A stretch of DNA of 52,926 nucleotides from positions 27,439-80,364 of the forward strand of contig DDWM01000072.1 of assembly GCA_002345925.1 (NCBI GenBank), given 5' to 3'. The notes under the pieces were generated by a model, which worked only from the letters and a program-made list of their open reading frames with translations, had not been told where the DNA came from and made no database searches. Shown piece after piece: positions 1-7,583 of the stretch (its first letter is position 1; each line of letters begins with the position of its first letter). The translations under genes were made by a program, and so were the position numbers. The DNA is from Actinobacteria bacterium UBA2286 (lineage in GTDB: Bacteria > Actinomycetota > Coriobacteriia > Anaerosomatales > Anaerosomataceae).

Positions 1-776
1 TACAGCAGACCAACGGCAACAGCATTGAACAGCGCGTGGCACAGGATCGCCGGCAATATTGAGCGGGTCGTGGATACTAGGTACGCGAGCATGAGCCCGA
101 ACACGAACAGCGGGATGAACTGGTACAAGGAGAAGTGGACTGCGGCGAAGATCGCGGCCGAGAGCACGAGTCCCGGCAGCGACCCGAGGCGGTCCTTGAG
201 CCCCGAGAACAAGACTCCCCGGAACAAGGCCTCCTCGGCAATGGGTGCAATGACTACGGCCATGAGGACGGTCGCGGCAACGCCGACCGGCGTGAACGGA
301 AAGAGCTGGGTGACGTCGGGCGTTGCTGGCGCCTTGATTCCCACCGCCTGCGTGGCTGCTGCGTACCAGATGCTGAATCCACGCCCCGCGAAGGCAATGC
401 CGACTGCGCTGAGAACACCTTGAAGCACACCGAACTCTCGGAACAAGAAGGCGTCTCCGAGTCGCACGCCTTGCGACTTCGCCCACCATAACGCGATGAG
501 AAGCGGCGGAAGGTACTGCAGCGTGATCACCACGGTGAGTACGATTGCGCCGCCATCCGGCGTGAAGAAGTCCAAGATGCCAGCGCGGCCAAACACCGTA
601 CCGCTCAGGATAACGAAGACGAGATTAAGGAGTACCAGACCGATCAAGAGCGGAATCGGCCAGCGTACGGCTGAGAGCTGCTGCTTCGGTGACGCTACGT
701 CGACCGATTGCGCGACAGCGGCCGGAATCGGAGGCGGTGCGATCGGCAGCGGCGGCGTAGGGAGCCAGTCGCTCAC
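1..776 (-). CDS. CPBP family intramembrane metalloprotease (3' end cut by window edge)
   Basis: Reading the minus strand from a GTG at 776 gives an uninterrupted frame to the window edge (about 258 residues, C-terminus missing). The protein has a proline-rich cytoplasmic N-terminus and several hydrophobic segments. It carries the three CPBP (Abi/Rce1-like) motifs in order: EEALFRG, FAAVHF and HALFN, which supply the glutamates, histidines and asparagine of the intramembrane active site. Family members cleave membrane-associated substrates, but the substrate here cannot be told. The GTG overlaps the ligA stop by four bases (GTGA), so translation is probably coupled to ligA. Confidence 0.85.
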   Translation of the reverse strand, partial: MSDWLPTPPLPIAPPPIPAAVAQSVDVASPKQQLSAVRWPIPLLIGLVLLNLVFVILSGTVFGRAGILDFFTPDGGAIVLTVVITLQYLPPLLIALWWAKSQGVRLGDAFLFREFGVLQGVLSAVGIAFAGRGFSIWYAAATQAVGIKAPATPDVTQLFPFTPVGVAATVLMAVVIAPIAEEALFRGVLFSGLKDRLGSLPGLVLSAAIFAAVHFSLYQFIPLFVFGLMLAYLVSTTRSILPAILCHALFNAVAVGLL

Positions 777-2899
777 GACGCGGCTCCCGACGGTGCCTGC
801 CCTGACTCGAGCACATCGACCAGCTCAGCCTCGGACAGCACGGTCACGCCGAGCTCAATAGCGCGGTCAAGCTTGCTTCCCGCGTCGGTGCCGGCGACAA
901 CAAACGACGTCTTCTTGCTGACGCTGCCGGCCACCTTCGCTCCGAGCGCCTTCAGGGCCGCGCCCGCCTCATCGCGGGTGAAGCTCTCAAGCGCACCGGT
1001 AAGCACCCATGTGGTGCCCGTGAGTGTCTGCGGACGCTCGGGAGCCGTGCGCTCCTCGGCAGTACGCACTCCCTGGGCACTCAGACGCTCGACGATCGCA
1101 ACGTTCTCCGGGTTCTCCGCAAACGCACGCACGGAGCCGGCGATGACCGGACCAACACCCTCGATGGCGGCTAGCTCCTCGGCAGATGCAGCCATGAGCG
1201 CCTCAAGCGAGCTGTAGGAAGCCGTAAGCGCCTCAGCGACTGTGGAGCCCACATTGCGGATTCCAAGCCCGAACACGAGCTTAGAAAGCGGCCGGGACTT
1301 GCTCGCCTCGATGCTTGCCATGAGCTTTGCGGCAATCGTCTCGCCGAGAAGAACCGGCGTGCCGTCCTTCTTCGTCCGGCCGAGGTCGAGCGCAGTGAGC
1401 GAATCGCTCGTGAGCGCATAGTAGTCGGCAACATCGTGCAACCGTCCCTGCTCCACGAGTCGCGTGATGATCTCGGTGCCCATGCCGTCGATATCGAGCG
1501 CACCGCGCGAAGCCCAATGGCCGAGACGCTCAAGACGCTGCGCCGGACACCCCGCGTTCGTGCACCGCGGGACGACCTCGCCCTCCTCGCGCCAGACTGC
1601 ACTTCCGCAGCTGGGGCAAGCGGTCGGCATCTGCCACTCGACCTCGCTGCCGTCACGCAATCGCTCGACCGGACCGACCACCTCGGGAATGACGTCGCCC
1701 GCTTTGCGCACGATGATCGTGTCGCCGAGACGTACGTCTTTGCGACGGATCTCATCCTCGTTGTGGAGCGTTGCGCGTGCGATCGTCGAGCCGGCGACCG
1801 TCACAGGGTCGAACTCGGCGACCGGCGTGAGCGCTCCGGTTCGGCCGACCTGCACGCGAATCTCGCGTAGCACGGTCGTCTTCTCTTCGGGCGGGAATTT
1901 GAAGGCGATCGCCCACTTGGGAGCCTTGCTCGTGAATCCGAGTTCATCATGCAGTGCGAACGAGTCCACCTTCACGACCACGCCGTCGATCTCATATGGA
2001 AGTGTGTCGCGGACACCCAGCGCCCACTCGCAAAACGCGTGGACGTCTGCTGCTACCGCGCACGTTTTGATGTCGGGATTCACGCGGAAGCCCGCGTCGC
2101 GAAGCCACTGCAGGGCAGCCGACTGGGTCTGAAGACCGAGCGCGCGAGGCTCAACGACCTGATACATGAACGTCGCAAGATCCCGCGACGCGGTGACTGC
2201 GGGATCCTTCTGACGGACAGCTCCGGCAGCGGCATTGCGCGGATTCGCGAACGGCGGCTGGCCTGCAGCTTCCTGCTCGGCATTCAGTCGCTCGAAGCTC
2301 TCCTTGGGCATGTAGACCTCGCCGCGCACCTCGACCTGCCACGGCACGCCGTCGCCAAAGAGCGAGTCCTGAGCGACAATCGGGCCTCCTGCGAGCAATC
2401 TGAGAGGGACGCTCTTCACGGTGCGGGCGTTCGCCGTGACGTCTTCGCCGGTAACGCCGTCGCCGCGGGTTGCCGCGCGCAACAGGCCACCGTCTTCATA
2501 GGTGAGCGCCAGGCTGCTGCCGTCGATCTTGAGCTCGCACACGTATGCACAGCCACGATCGCCAACCTCGCGCTCGACCCGTTCCAGCCACGCGTCAAGT
2601 TCGCCCAGATCCATCGCGTTATCGAGCGAGTACATGCGCTGAGAGTGGCGCACGGGCGCGAATTGCCCGGACGGCGCCGAGCCGATGCGCTGTGTTGGCG
2701 AATCGGAAGTGACAAGCTCCGGCCAGCGCGCCTCGATCGCCTCAAGCTCTCGCAGGAGAGCATCGTATGCCGAGTCCGATATTTCCGGCGCGTCGAGCGA
2801 GTAATAACGGTGCGCGTGATGGCGCAGCTCGTCGCGGAGCTTCTCGGCACGTGCCGATGCACCCTCGATGCCTACCAAGATGTCAGAGCCGTCGGTCAC
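773..2899 (-). CDS. ligA: NAD-dependent DNA ligase LigA
   Basis: This enzyme seals nicks in duplex DNA with NAD+ as cofactor, during replication and repair in the cytoplasm. At 708 residues it is slightly longer than the usual 670. Visible parts are the Ia and adenylation domains with the KxDG motif (catalytic K124), the OB fold, a four-cysteine zinc finger (C428, C431, C446, C451), the helix-hairpin-helix region, and a C-terminal BRCT domain from about residue 625. A GTG start at 2899 shares one base with the TAG of the upstream DUF2469-like gene. The stop overlaps the CPBP protease start, so the three genes form one coupled unit. Confidence 0.97.
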   Translation of the reverse strand: MTDGSDILVGIEGASARAEKLRDELRHHAHRYYSLDAPEISDSAYDALLRELEAIEARWPELVTSDSPTQRIGSAPSGQFAPVRHSQRMYSLDNAMDLGELDAWLERVEREVGDRGCAYVCELKIDGSSLALTYEDGGLLRAATRGDGVTGEDVTANARTVKSVPLRLLAGGPIVAQDSLFGDGVPWQVEVRGEVYMPKESFERLNAEQEAAGQPPFANPRNAAAGAVRQKDPAVTASRDLATFMYQVVEPRALGLQTQSAALQWLRDAGFRVNPDIKTCAVAADVHAFCEWALGVRDTLPYEIDGVVVKVDSFALHDELGFTSKAPKWAIAFKFPPEEKTTVLREIRVQVGRTGALTPVAEFDPVTVAGSTIARATLHNEDEIRRKDVRLGDTIIVRKAGDVIPEVVGPVERLRDGSEVEWQMPTACPSCGSAVWREEGEVVPRCTNAGCPAQRLERLGHWASRGALDIDGMGTEIITRLVEQGRLHDVADYYALTSDSLTALDLGRTKKDGTPVLLGETIAAKLMASIEASKSRPLSKLVFGLGIRNVGSTVAEALTASYSSLEALMAASAEELAAIEGVGPVIAGSVRAFAENPENVAIVERLSAQGVRTAEERTAPERPQTLTGTTWVLTGALESFTRDEAGAALKALGAKVAGSVSKKTSFVVAGTDAGSKLDRAIELGVTVLSEAELVDVLESGQAPSGAAS

Positions 2900-3195
2900 T
2901 ATTCACCCTCGGGCTTGAGCTTCTGCACGTGCACGTCGTTGACCGAGTAGATGATCGTCTCGGGCACGAATCGGTTCGTGCGCTCGGCCTCGTAGATCCA
3001 CACGTCAGTGAGAGTGACTTTGAAGTACACGCCACCAGCACTCGTGACCGGCTCAACGACCGCCTCGTTCGCAAGATATGCGCGCAGCTCGGTCTCGATG
3101 TAATAGTTGAAGACGCCACCGGCGCCGCGGTACTCCTCGTAGAGCTTGATGCGGTACTCAGCTTCCCGCAAATCCAGTTCGTCGATGCTATCCAC
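2899..3195 (-). CDS. DUF2469-like small protein
   Basis: A 98-residue soluble protein. Its sequence follows the actinobacterial DUF2469 pattern as I remember it: an acidic N-terminus, then LYEEYRGAGGVFNYYIETE, a YLAN segment, and a VYFKVTLTDVW strand. The family has no known function and is largely confined to Actinobacteria, where it usually sits beside rnhB. Here it is the first gene of a coupled unit with ligA. The GTG start is preceded by AGGGG at a normal distance. The DUF assignment is from memory of family sequences, not a search. Confidence 0.7.
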   Translation of the reverse strand: MDSIDELDLREAEYRIKLYEEYRGAGGVFNYYIETELRAYLANEAVVEPVTSAGGVYFKVTLTDVWIYEAERTNRFVPETIIYSVNDVHVQKLKPEGE

Positions 3196-3240
3196 GTTCG
3201 CCCCTTTCGGCTCGAGTCATTTTGTAGACCCGTCAGTATC

Positions 3241-3975
3241 CTACCCGCGCGGTACAGACGCCAGCCGCGCCAGCCCTGTTGCGCCGATTCGATCACCTGC
3301 GATGATCACCGCACCGAGCACCCCGGGGATGCTCTTCGCGCGTTCCAGACCTGCCGAGATATCATCCGGCCCGTGCACGATGTTACCCACGGAGCTAGCC
3401 GCGGCATCAGCGAGCGCACCGTTCTCGGCCAGGATAGTCACCGCATGCGCTCCGCCGTAACTCACGCTCGGCCCTACCTTCGCCGAGGAAGTACACACCG
3501 CCACCGGCATCAGCTCTGCCGAAACCACCAGCGCGACTTTCTCGGACAGCGGCGAATCGCCTGCCGAGAGCAACACAGTCCGCTCAATGGTGCCGATCAG
3601 GTAGAGATCGCCGCCGTTTTCCACGATTACCTCGGCCGAGTCTGCTGCAAGGCCCCGCGCGACCGCCTCTGCGAACGCGCCCGCGACTGCAGCCATCGGG
3701 CCCACGCCCGCGATGCGCGCGGCATCGCCCATCTCGCGAGCAAGCACCGGGGCGCCGGGCGCGACGTCAATCGGCACGTGACTCTCCATGAAGCGCGGAT
3801 GAGCCGCGATGTACGACTCAAGCTCGACGCGAAGCTCCCGCACGAGCGCAAGCGCTTGCGCCGAAAGATCAGAGAGCGCGCTCACCTGCAGATCGGTCTC
3901 GGCAAGCACGACTTGGAACGACACGAGGTTCGTGGCGTCCACTTGAGAGCGATATGTCCTCGGCTCGTACGTCAT
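3241..3975 (-). CDS. UPF0280 family protein (ApbE-like fold)
   Basis: A 244-residue protein of the UPF0280 family, known from methanogens and anaerobes and related in fold to ApbE (FAD:protein FMN transferase). Supporting motifs are HVPIDVAPGAP, GVGPMAAVAGAFAE, VIVENGGDLYL and TSSAKVGPSVSYG. The reaction it catalyses is not established. The open frame continues upstream into the divergent GGDEF gene, but the conserved part begins at the ATG at 3975. That ATG has no Shine-Dalgarno sequence; instead a TACGAT box lies six bases upstream, so the transcript may be leaderless. Confidence 0.8.
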   Translation of the reverse strand: MTYEPRTYRSQVDATNLVSFQVVLAETDLQVSALSDLSAQALALVRELRVELESYIAAHPRFMESHVPIDVAPGAPVLAREMGDAARIAGVGPMAAVAGAFAEAVARGLAADSAEVIVENGGDLYLIGTIERTVLLSAGDSPLSEKVALVVSAELMPVAVCTSSAKVGPSVSYGGAHAVTILAENGALADAAASSVGNIVHGPDDISAGLERAKSIPGVLGAVIIAGDRIGATGLARLASVPRG

Positions 3976-3981
3976 GCGGTA

Positions 3982-3987
3982 ATCGTA
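3982..3987 (-). promoter_or_regulatory. Candidate -10 box (TACGAT) of a leaderless transcript
   Basis: TACGAT on the minus strand fits the TAnnnT -10 consensus and ends exactly six bases before the ATG at 3975, which places the expected transcription start on the A of the ATG. There is no ribosome-binding site before this start. No clear -35 is seen. Confidence 0.45.
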
Positions 3988-4033
3988 ACAGCATCTGTGG
4001 CATAAGCTGTATGTAGGCGGCGAAAGGATTCCA

Positions 4034-5077
4034 GTGCGCGAAATACTTGAGCTATGCATAGAGATGGACTTGCTAGCGCAGCGGGCGTACCACGTGATGG
4101 CGACGCATTGTACAAACGATGACCTTGCCGAAACGTTCAACACGATGTCTGCCGAGGAGGGCACACACGTCGCGTGGTGGAACGACCTGCTGGGCGCGTG
4201 GGAGCGGGGGCTGCTTCCCGACCTCGTCAACGACACCGACGCGCTTACAGCGCGCCTGTCCGGGATTCGTGAGGAGCTGGAAGAGTCGCTGCCGACTAGG
4301 CTGAAGGGCCTCTCTTCGCACGAGATGCTGGCCGTCGCCGCCCGCATCGAGTTCTTCATGATCGACCCGATCTTCGGTGAGCTCATCGATCTGACCGAGC
4401 CGGCCCGGGCCGACAATCGACACAAGGCGTACTCCGCGCACCTGCAGCGCCTCGTTTCGGCCATCGAAAACCATTACGAGAAGGACTCACTCGCGGTCTT
4501 CCTTGCAGGCATCCTGAGCCGCACGTGGAGCGACAATCTCGCGCTCGCTGTCTATGCGACCCGAGACCCGCTCACCGGCATCCACAATCGCCGCGCCCTC
4601 GACACGCATCTCCAGCAATGGTCGGCGTGGTCAGCGCGGTACGGTCGCCCGCTCGGGGTCGCACTCGTTGATATCGACTTCTTCAAGAACCTGAATGACG
4701 CGCGCGGCCACATCTTTGGCGACAAGGCCTTGCGCGAAGTCGCGAACGCGCTCAAGCGCGCCATCCGGTCGTCGGACCTTGTGGTCCGATACGGTGGCGA
4801 CGAGTTCGCGATCATCGCACCGGAGGCGGACCCTGAGGAGTTTGGCGTGCTGCTCGACCGGGTGGTGGGATCCGTGCGTGCGATCGACCTCCGAGACGCA
4901 GACGGACGCCGCGTCCCGATCACGGTGAGCGCAGGTGGTGCTGTCGCCGTGGATCCGCCGGCTTCCCTGCCCAGAAGCCCTGACAGACTACTTGCCGCTG
5001 CTGATCAGTCGCTCTATTCAGCAAAGCAATCGGGACGCGACCGGGTGGGCTCGCCTATCTTGCTCGGGGCAAGCTAG
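4034..5077 (+). CDS. Ferritin-like domain fused to diguanylate cyclase (GGDEF)
   Basis: A 347-residue soluble protein. Residues 1-150 are helical with carboxylate/histidine placement like a rubrerythrin or bacterioferritin diiron bundle: E10 in helix 1, E42xxH45 in helix 2, E106 in helix 3, and E145/H147 in helix 4. Residues 175-345 form a GGDEF domain with intact GGDEF at 254-258 and an RxxD product-inhibition site (R245-D248) five residues before it, so it should make cyclic di-GMP. GTG start with GAAAGG eight bases upstream. The last four bases (CTAG) overlap the stop of lipA on the other strand. Sensing of oxygen, iron or redox through the N-terminal bundle is inference. Confidence 0.85.
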   Translation: MREILELCIEMDLLAQRAYHVMATHCTNDDLAETFNTMSAEEGTHVAWWNDLLGAWERGLLPDLVNDTDALTARLSGIREELEESLPTRLKGLSSHEMLAVAARIEFFMIDPIFGELIDLTEPARADNRHKAYSAHLQRLVSAIENHYEKDSLAVFLAGILSRTWSDNLALAVYATRDPLTGIHNRRALDTHLQQWSAWSARYGRPLGVALVDIDFFKNLNDARGHIFGDKALREVANALKRAIRSSDLVVRYGGDEFAIIAPEADPEEFGVLLDRVVGSVRAIDLRDADGRRVPITVSAGGAVAVDPPASLPRSPDRLLAAADQSLYSAKQSGRDRVGSPILLGAS

Positions 5078-5955
5078 GCGGTTGTATCTTCGGCCATTTC
5101 GCCGGCGTGGTAGCTGCTGCGCACGAACGGCGCGCTCGCAACCGCCGAGAAGCCGAGCGCGTCGGCCTCGGCAGCTAGCGAATCGAACTCCGCAGGCTCA
5201 ACGAACTCCGTGACCGGCAGGTGCTTAGAGCTCGGTCGCAGATACTGGCCGAGGGTGATCATGTCGCACCCCGCCTCACGCAGATCGCGCATCACTGCCA
5301 CGACCTCATCGTGCGTCTCGCCGAGACCGAGCATGAGTCCTGATTTCGTCGGCATGCCGGGATGGCGCTCCTTGACCCGTGCAAGAACCGCCAGGCTCCG
5401 GGGGTACTCGGCGCCAGGCCGAACCTCGTTGTAAAGGCGCGGCACCGTCTCCACGTTGTGGTTGAAGACGTCGGGCAGCGCGTCCGCGACTGTATCGACA
5501 TCCTCGAGGTGCCCGCCGAAGTCACTTGTGAGGACCTCGACACGGGTCCCGGGAGATGCGTCGCGCACGGCCTCGATGACGGCGACAAAGTGCGCAGCTC
5601 CCCCGTCGGCAAGGTCGTCGCGCGTCACTGTCGTGACCACGACATGTTTGAGGCGCAGCGCAAGGACCGCCTCGGCAAGGCGGGCAGGTTCTTCAGGATC
5701 GAGCGGCGCTGGCACACGGGTGTCGACCGCGCAGAAGCGGCAGCCACGTGTGCAGGCGTCACCCATGATGAGGAACGTCGCCGTTCCGGACGCGAAACAT
5801 TCGCCCTGGTTGGGGCACTTGGCCGACTGGCAGACGGTGTGCAGCTTCAGCCGCTCCATCAGGTCCTTGACGGAGTCGTAGCTACCCTCGCGGGCGATCG
5901 GCCGCTTCATCCACTCGGGCATGCGCTTTGCGGATGAGCCGTGCTCGTATGCCAT
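5074..5955 (-). CDS. lipA: Lipoyl synthase LipA
   Basis: Radical SAM enzyme that inserts two sulfur atoms into protein-bound octanoyl groups to form the lipoyl cofactor. The 293-residue protein has both cluster motifs: the auxiliary cluster cysteines C42, C47 and C53, and the radical SAM CxxxCxxC at C68, C72 and C75. The C-terminal R-S-S-Y segment is also present. The ATG lies three bases after the lpdA stop, so the two genes form a lipoate/dihydrolipoamide operon. No octanoyltransferase (LipB) gene is visible nearby. Confidence 0.96.
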   Translation of the reverse strand: MAYEHGSSAKRMPEWMKRPIAREGSYDSVKDLMERLKLHTVCQSAKCPNQGECFASGTATFLIMGDACTRGCRFCAVDTRVPAPLDPEEPARLAEAVLALRLKHVVVTTVTRDDLADGGAAHFVAVIEAVRDASPGTRVEVLTSDFGGHLEDVDTVADALPDVFNHNVETVPRLYNEVRPGAEYPRSLAVLARVKERHPGMPTKSGLMLGLGETHDEVVAVMRDLREAGCDMITLGQYLRPSSKHLPVTEFVEPAEFDSLAAEADALGFSAVASAPFVRSSYHAGEMAEDTTA

Positions 5956-5958
5956 ATC

Positions 5959-7344
5959 TCAGCAGCCGCACTTCCCGGCGGCGTCCGCGCAGGCCATCTT
6001 GATGACCTCGGAGACCGTCGGATGCGCGTGGACCATCTCGGCGACCTGCCTGACACCGATATCCTGCGACATAGCGAGGGCGACCTCGTGGATCGTCTCT
6101 ACCGCGTGCGGCCCGACGATCTGGCAGCCGACGATGCGACCGGTGCCCTTCTCGGCCACGATCTGCACGAAGCCGTCAGCCTCGCCTTCGCCAAGCGCCT
6201 TGCCGTTGGCGGCGAACTTCGCGACCGCCTGCACGACGTCGACGCCTCGCTCCTTGGCGCCATCGCGGCTGCTGCCCACGACCGCGACGTTGGGGAAAGT
6301 GTAGACGCACGCCGGTATGCAGTCGTAGCGGAGCGTCTCGGCATGACCCTCGCCCTTGAGCTCGACGACCGCGTTGCGCGCGGCGATGATGCCCTCTTCG
6401 TCGGCTACGTGCGCGAGCATCATGCCGCCGATGAGGTCGCCGATGGCGTAGACGCCGGGGAGGTTGGTGCGCAGGTGCTCGTCGACCTTCACGGCGCGGC
6501 GGTCCATCTCGATGCCCGCCTCCTCAAAGCCGAAGCCGAGGCCGTTCGGGACGCGCCCGACCGCGGACATGACGATCCCGCTTTCGACGACCGATCCGCT
6601 GCGAAGCGTCGAGCGCATGCGATCACCGACGCGCTCCACCGACTCGACCGCATCGCCGAGCAGGAACTCAACGCCCATCTCCTCAAGCGCCGACTGCGTC
6701 GCTTTGACGACGCGCTTGTCGTTGCCGGGAAGCACCTGTTCCATGAGCTCGACGACGGTCACCTTGCTGCCGAACGCCGCGTACGCGCACGCGAACTCCA
6801 GGCCGATGACGCCACCGCCGATGATAAGGATGTCCTTGGGGATATCGCCGAGAGCCACGGCGTCGTCGCTAGTCCAGACGCCCTCCATGTCGTGATCGAT
6901 GTTGGGAAGCTTGAAGACGATCGAGCCTGTAGCGAGGATGACCGCATCGCCCTCGAAGGTCTCGGTCCCGCCCCCGGCAAGCGTGACTTCCACGGTCTTG
7001 GGACCCGCCAGCTTGCCCTCGCCCAGAACGACGCGCACCTTGAGCCGCTTCGCGCTGCCCTCGATCTGCGACACCAGCTCGTCTACGACGCCCTCTTTGC
7101 GGGCGCGCAATCCAGAGATGTCGACGCTAGCGACAGTCGCATTGAGCCCGTAGGCCGCAGCGTTTCTGGTGTCTGCAACGATATGCGCCGAGCGGAGAAT
7201 GGTCTTGGTCGGGATGCAGCCCCAGTTCAGGCAAGTGCCGCCCAGGCGTTCGCGCTCGATGAGAACGACTTCTGCCCCGAGTCGTGCCGCCTCGAATGCC
7301 GCTGAGTAGCCGCCGGGCCCTCCGCCCAGTACGACAATCCGCAT
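5959..7344 (-). CDS. lpdA: Dihydrolipoyl dehydrogenase
   Basis: FAD enzyme that reoxidises dihydrolipoamide in 2-oxoacid dehydrogenase or glycine cleavage complexes, passing electrons to NAD+. The 461-residue protein begins with the GGGPGGY FAD fold and has the redox disulfide GGTCLNWGC (C38, C43), an NAD fold with GGGVIGLEFA, and the C-terminal HAHPT motif with the catalytic histidine. The last residues are unusually cysteine-rich (KCGC). The ATG at 7344 was chosen over a longer frame because GGGAGG sits just upstream. A TACAAT box on the minus strand at 7380-7385 could be its -10. Which lipoyl complex it serves cannot be told here. Confidence 0.95.
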   Translation of the reverse strand: MRIVVLGGGPGGYSAAFEAARLGAEVVLIERERLGGTCLNWGCIPTKTILRSAHIVADTRNAAAYGLNATVASVDISGLRARKEGVVDELVSQIEGSAKRLKVRVVLGEGKLAGPKTVEVTLAGGGTETFEGDAVILATGSIVFKLPNIDHDMEGVWTSDDAVALGDIPKDILIIGGGVIGLEFACAYAAFGSKVTVVELMEQVLPGNDKRVVKATQSALEEMGVEFLLGDAVESVERVGDRMRSTLRSGSVVESGIVMSAVGRVPNGLGFGFEEAGIEMDRRAVKVDEHLRTNLPGVYAIGDLIGGMMLAHVADEEGIIAARNAVVELKGEGHAETLRYDCIPACVYTFPNVAVVGSSRDGAKERGVDVVQAVAKFAANGKALGEGEADGFVQIVAEKGTGRIVGCQIVGPHAVETIHEVALAMSQDIGVRQVAEMVHAHPTVSEVIKMACADAAGKCGC

Positions 7345-7486
7345 CTCAGACCTCCCTCGTACCGCCCATAAGTCGGACGATTGTACCACCGCCGAATCCA
7401 GCTGAGGCCGGGAGCCCATCGCCTTTCATCGGCGTATCCTGCCGCCTGACCGAAAGTATCATTGCCCAAGCGTGACGGAACCTGAA

Positions 7487-7506
7487 TGAAGCTTCACAAT
7501 GCTTCA
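7487..7506. repeat. Nested inverted repeats upstream of the PAS-GGDEF gene
   Basis: The perfect palindrome TGAAGCTTCA (7487-7496) is followed by GCTTCA (7501-7506), so TGAAGC can pair either with the overlapping half or with the distal copy. It lies about 80 bases before the ATG at 7584 and may be an operator. No regulator is implied by the sequence itself. Confidence 0.35.
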
Positions 7507-7583
7507 AGGGGGGTCGCCGGAATGCCGATATCGTTACTGAACGACCGAACCGCATGTGCGGACATCGGCAAGAAGGCACAGCG

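Noticed and set aside
2767..4005. 412-codon plus-strand open frame.
   Set aside because: It spans antisense to three real genes and their start regions.
3976..4464. Long N-terminal extension of the UPF0280 gene.
   Set aside because: It runs antisense through the ferritin-GGDEF gene and has low-complexity Ser/Arg composition; family similarity begins at the ATG at 3975.
5941..7305. 454-codon plus-strand open frame.
   Set aside because: It is antisense to lpdA, with the Arg/Asp/His-rich composition of a GC-rich shadow frame and no recognisable motif.
7345..7480. Possible fluoride riboswitch upstream of lpdA because of a GGCGATGG string on the minus strand.
   Set aside because: The second half of the fluoride consensus (complementary CGCC arm and the GGCTGATG block) is missing.
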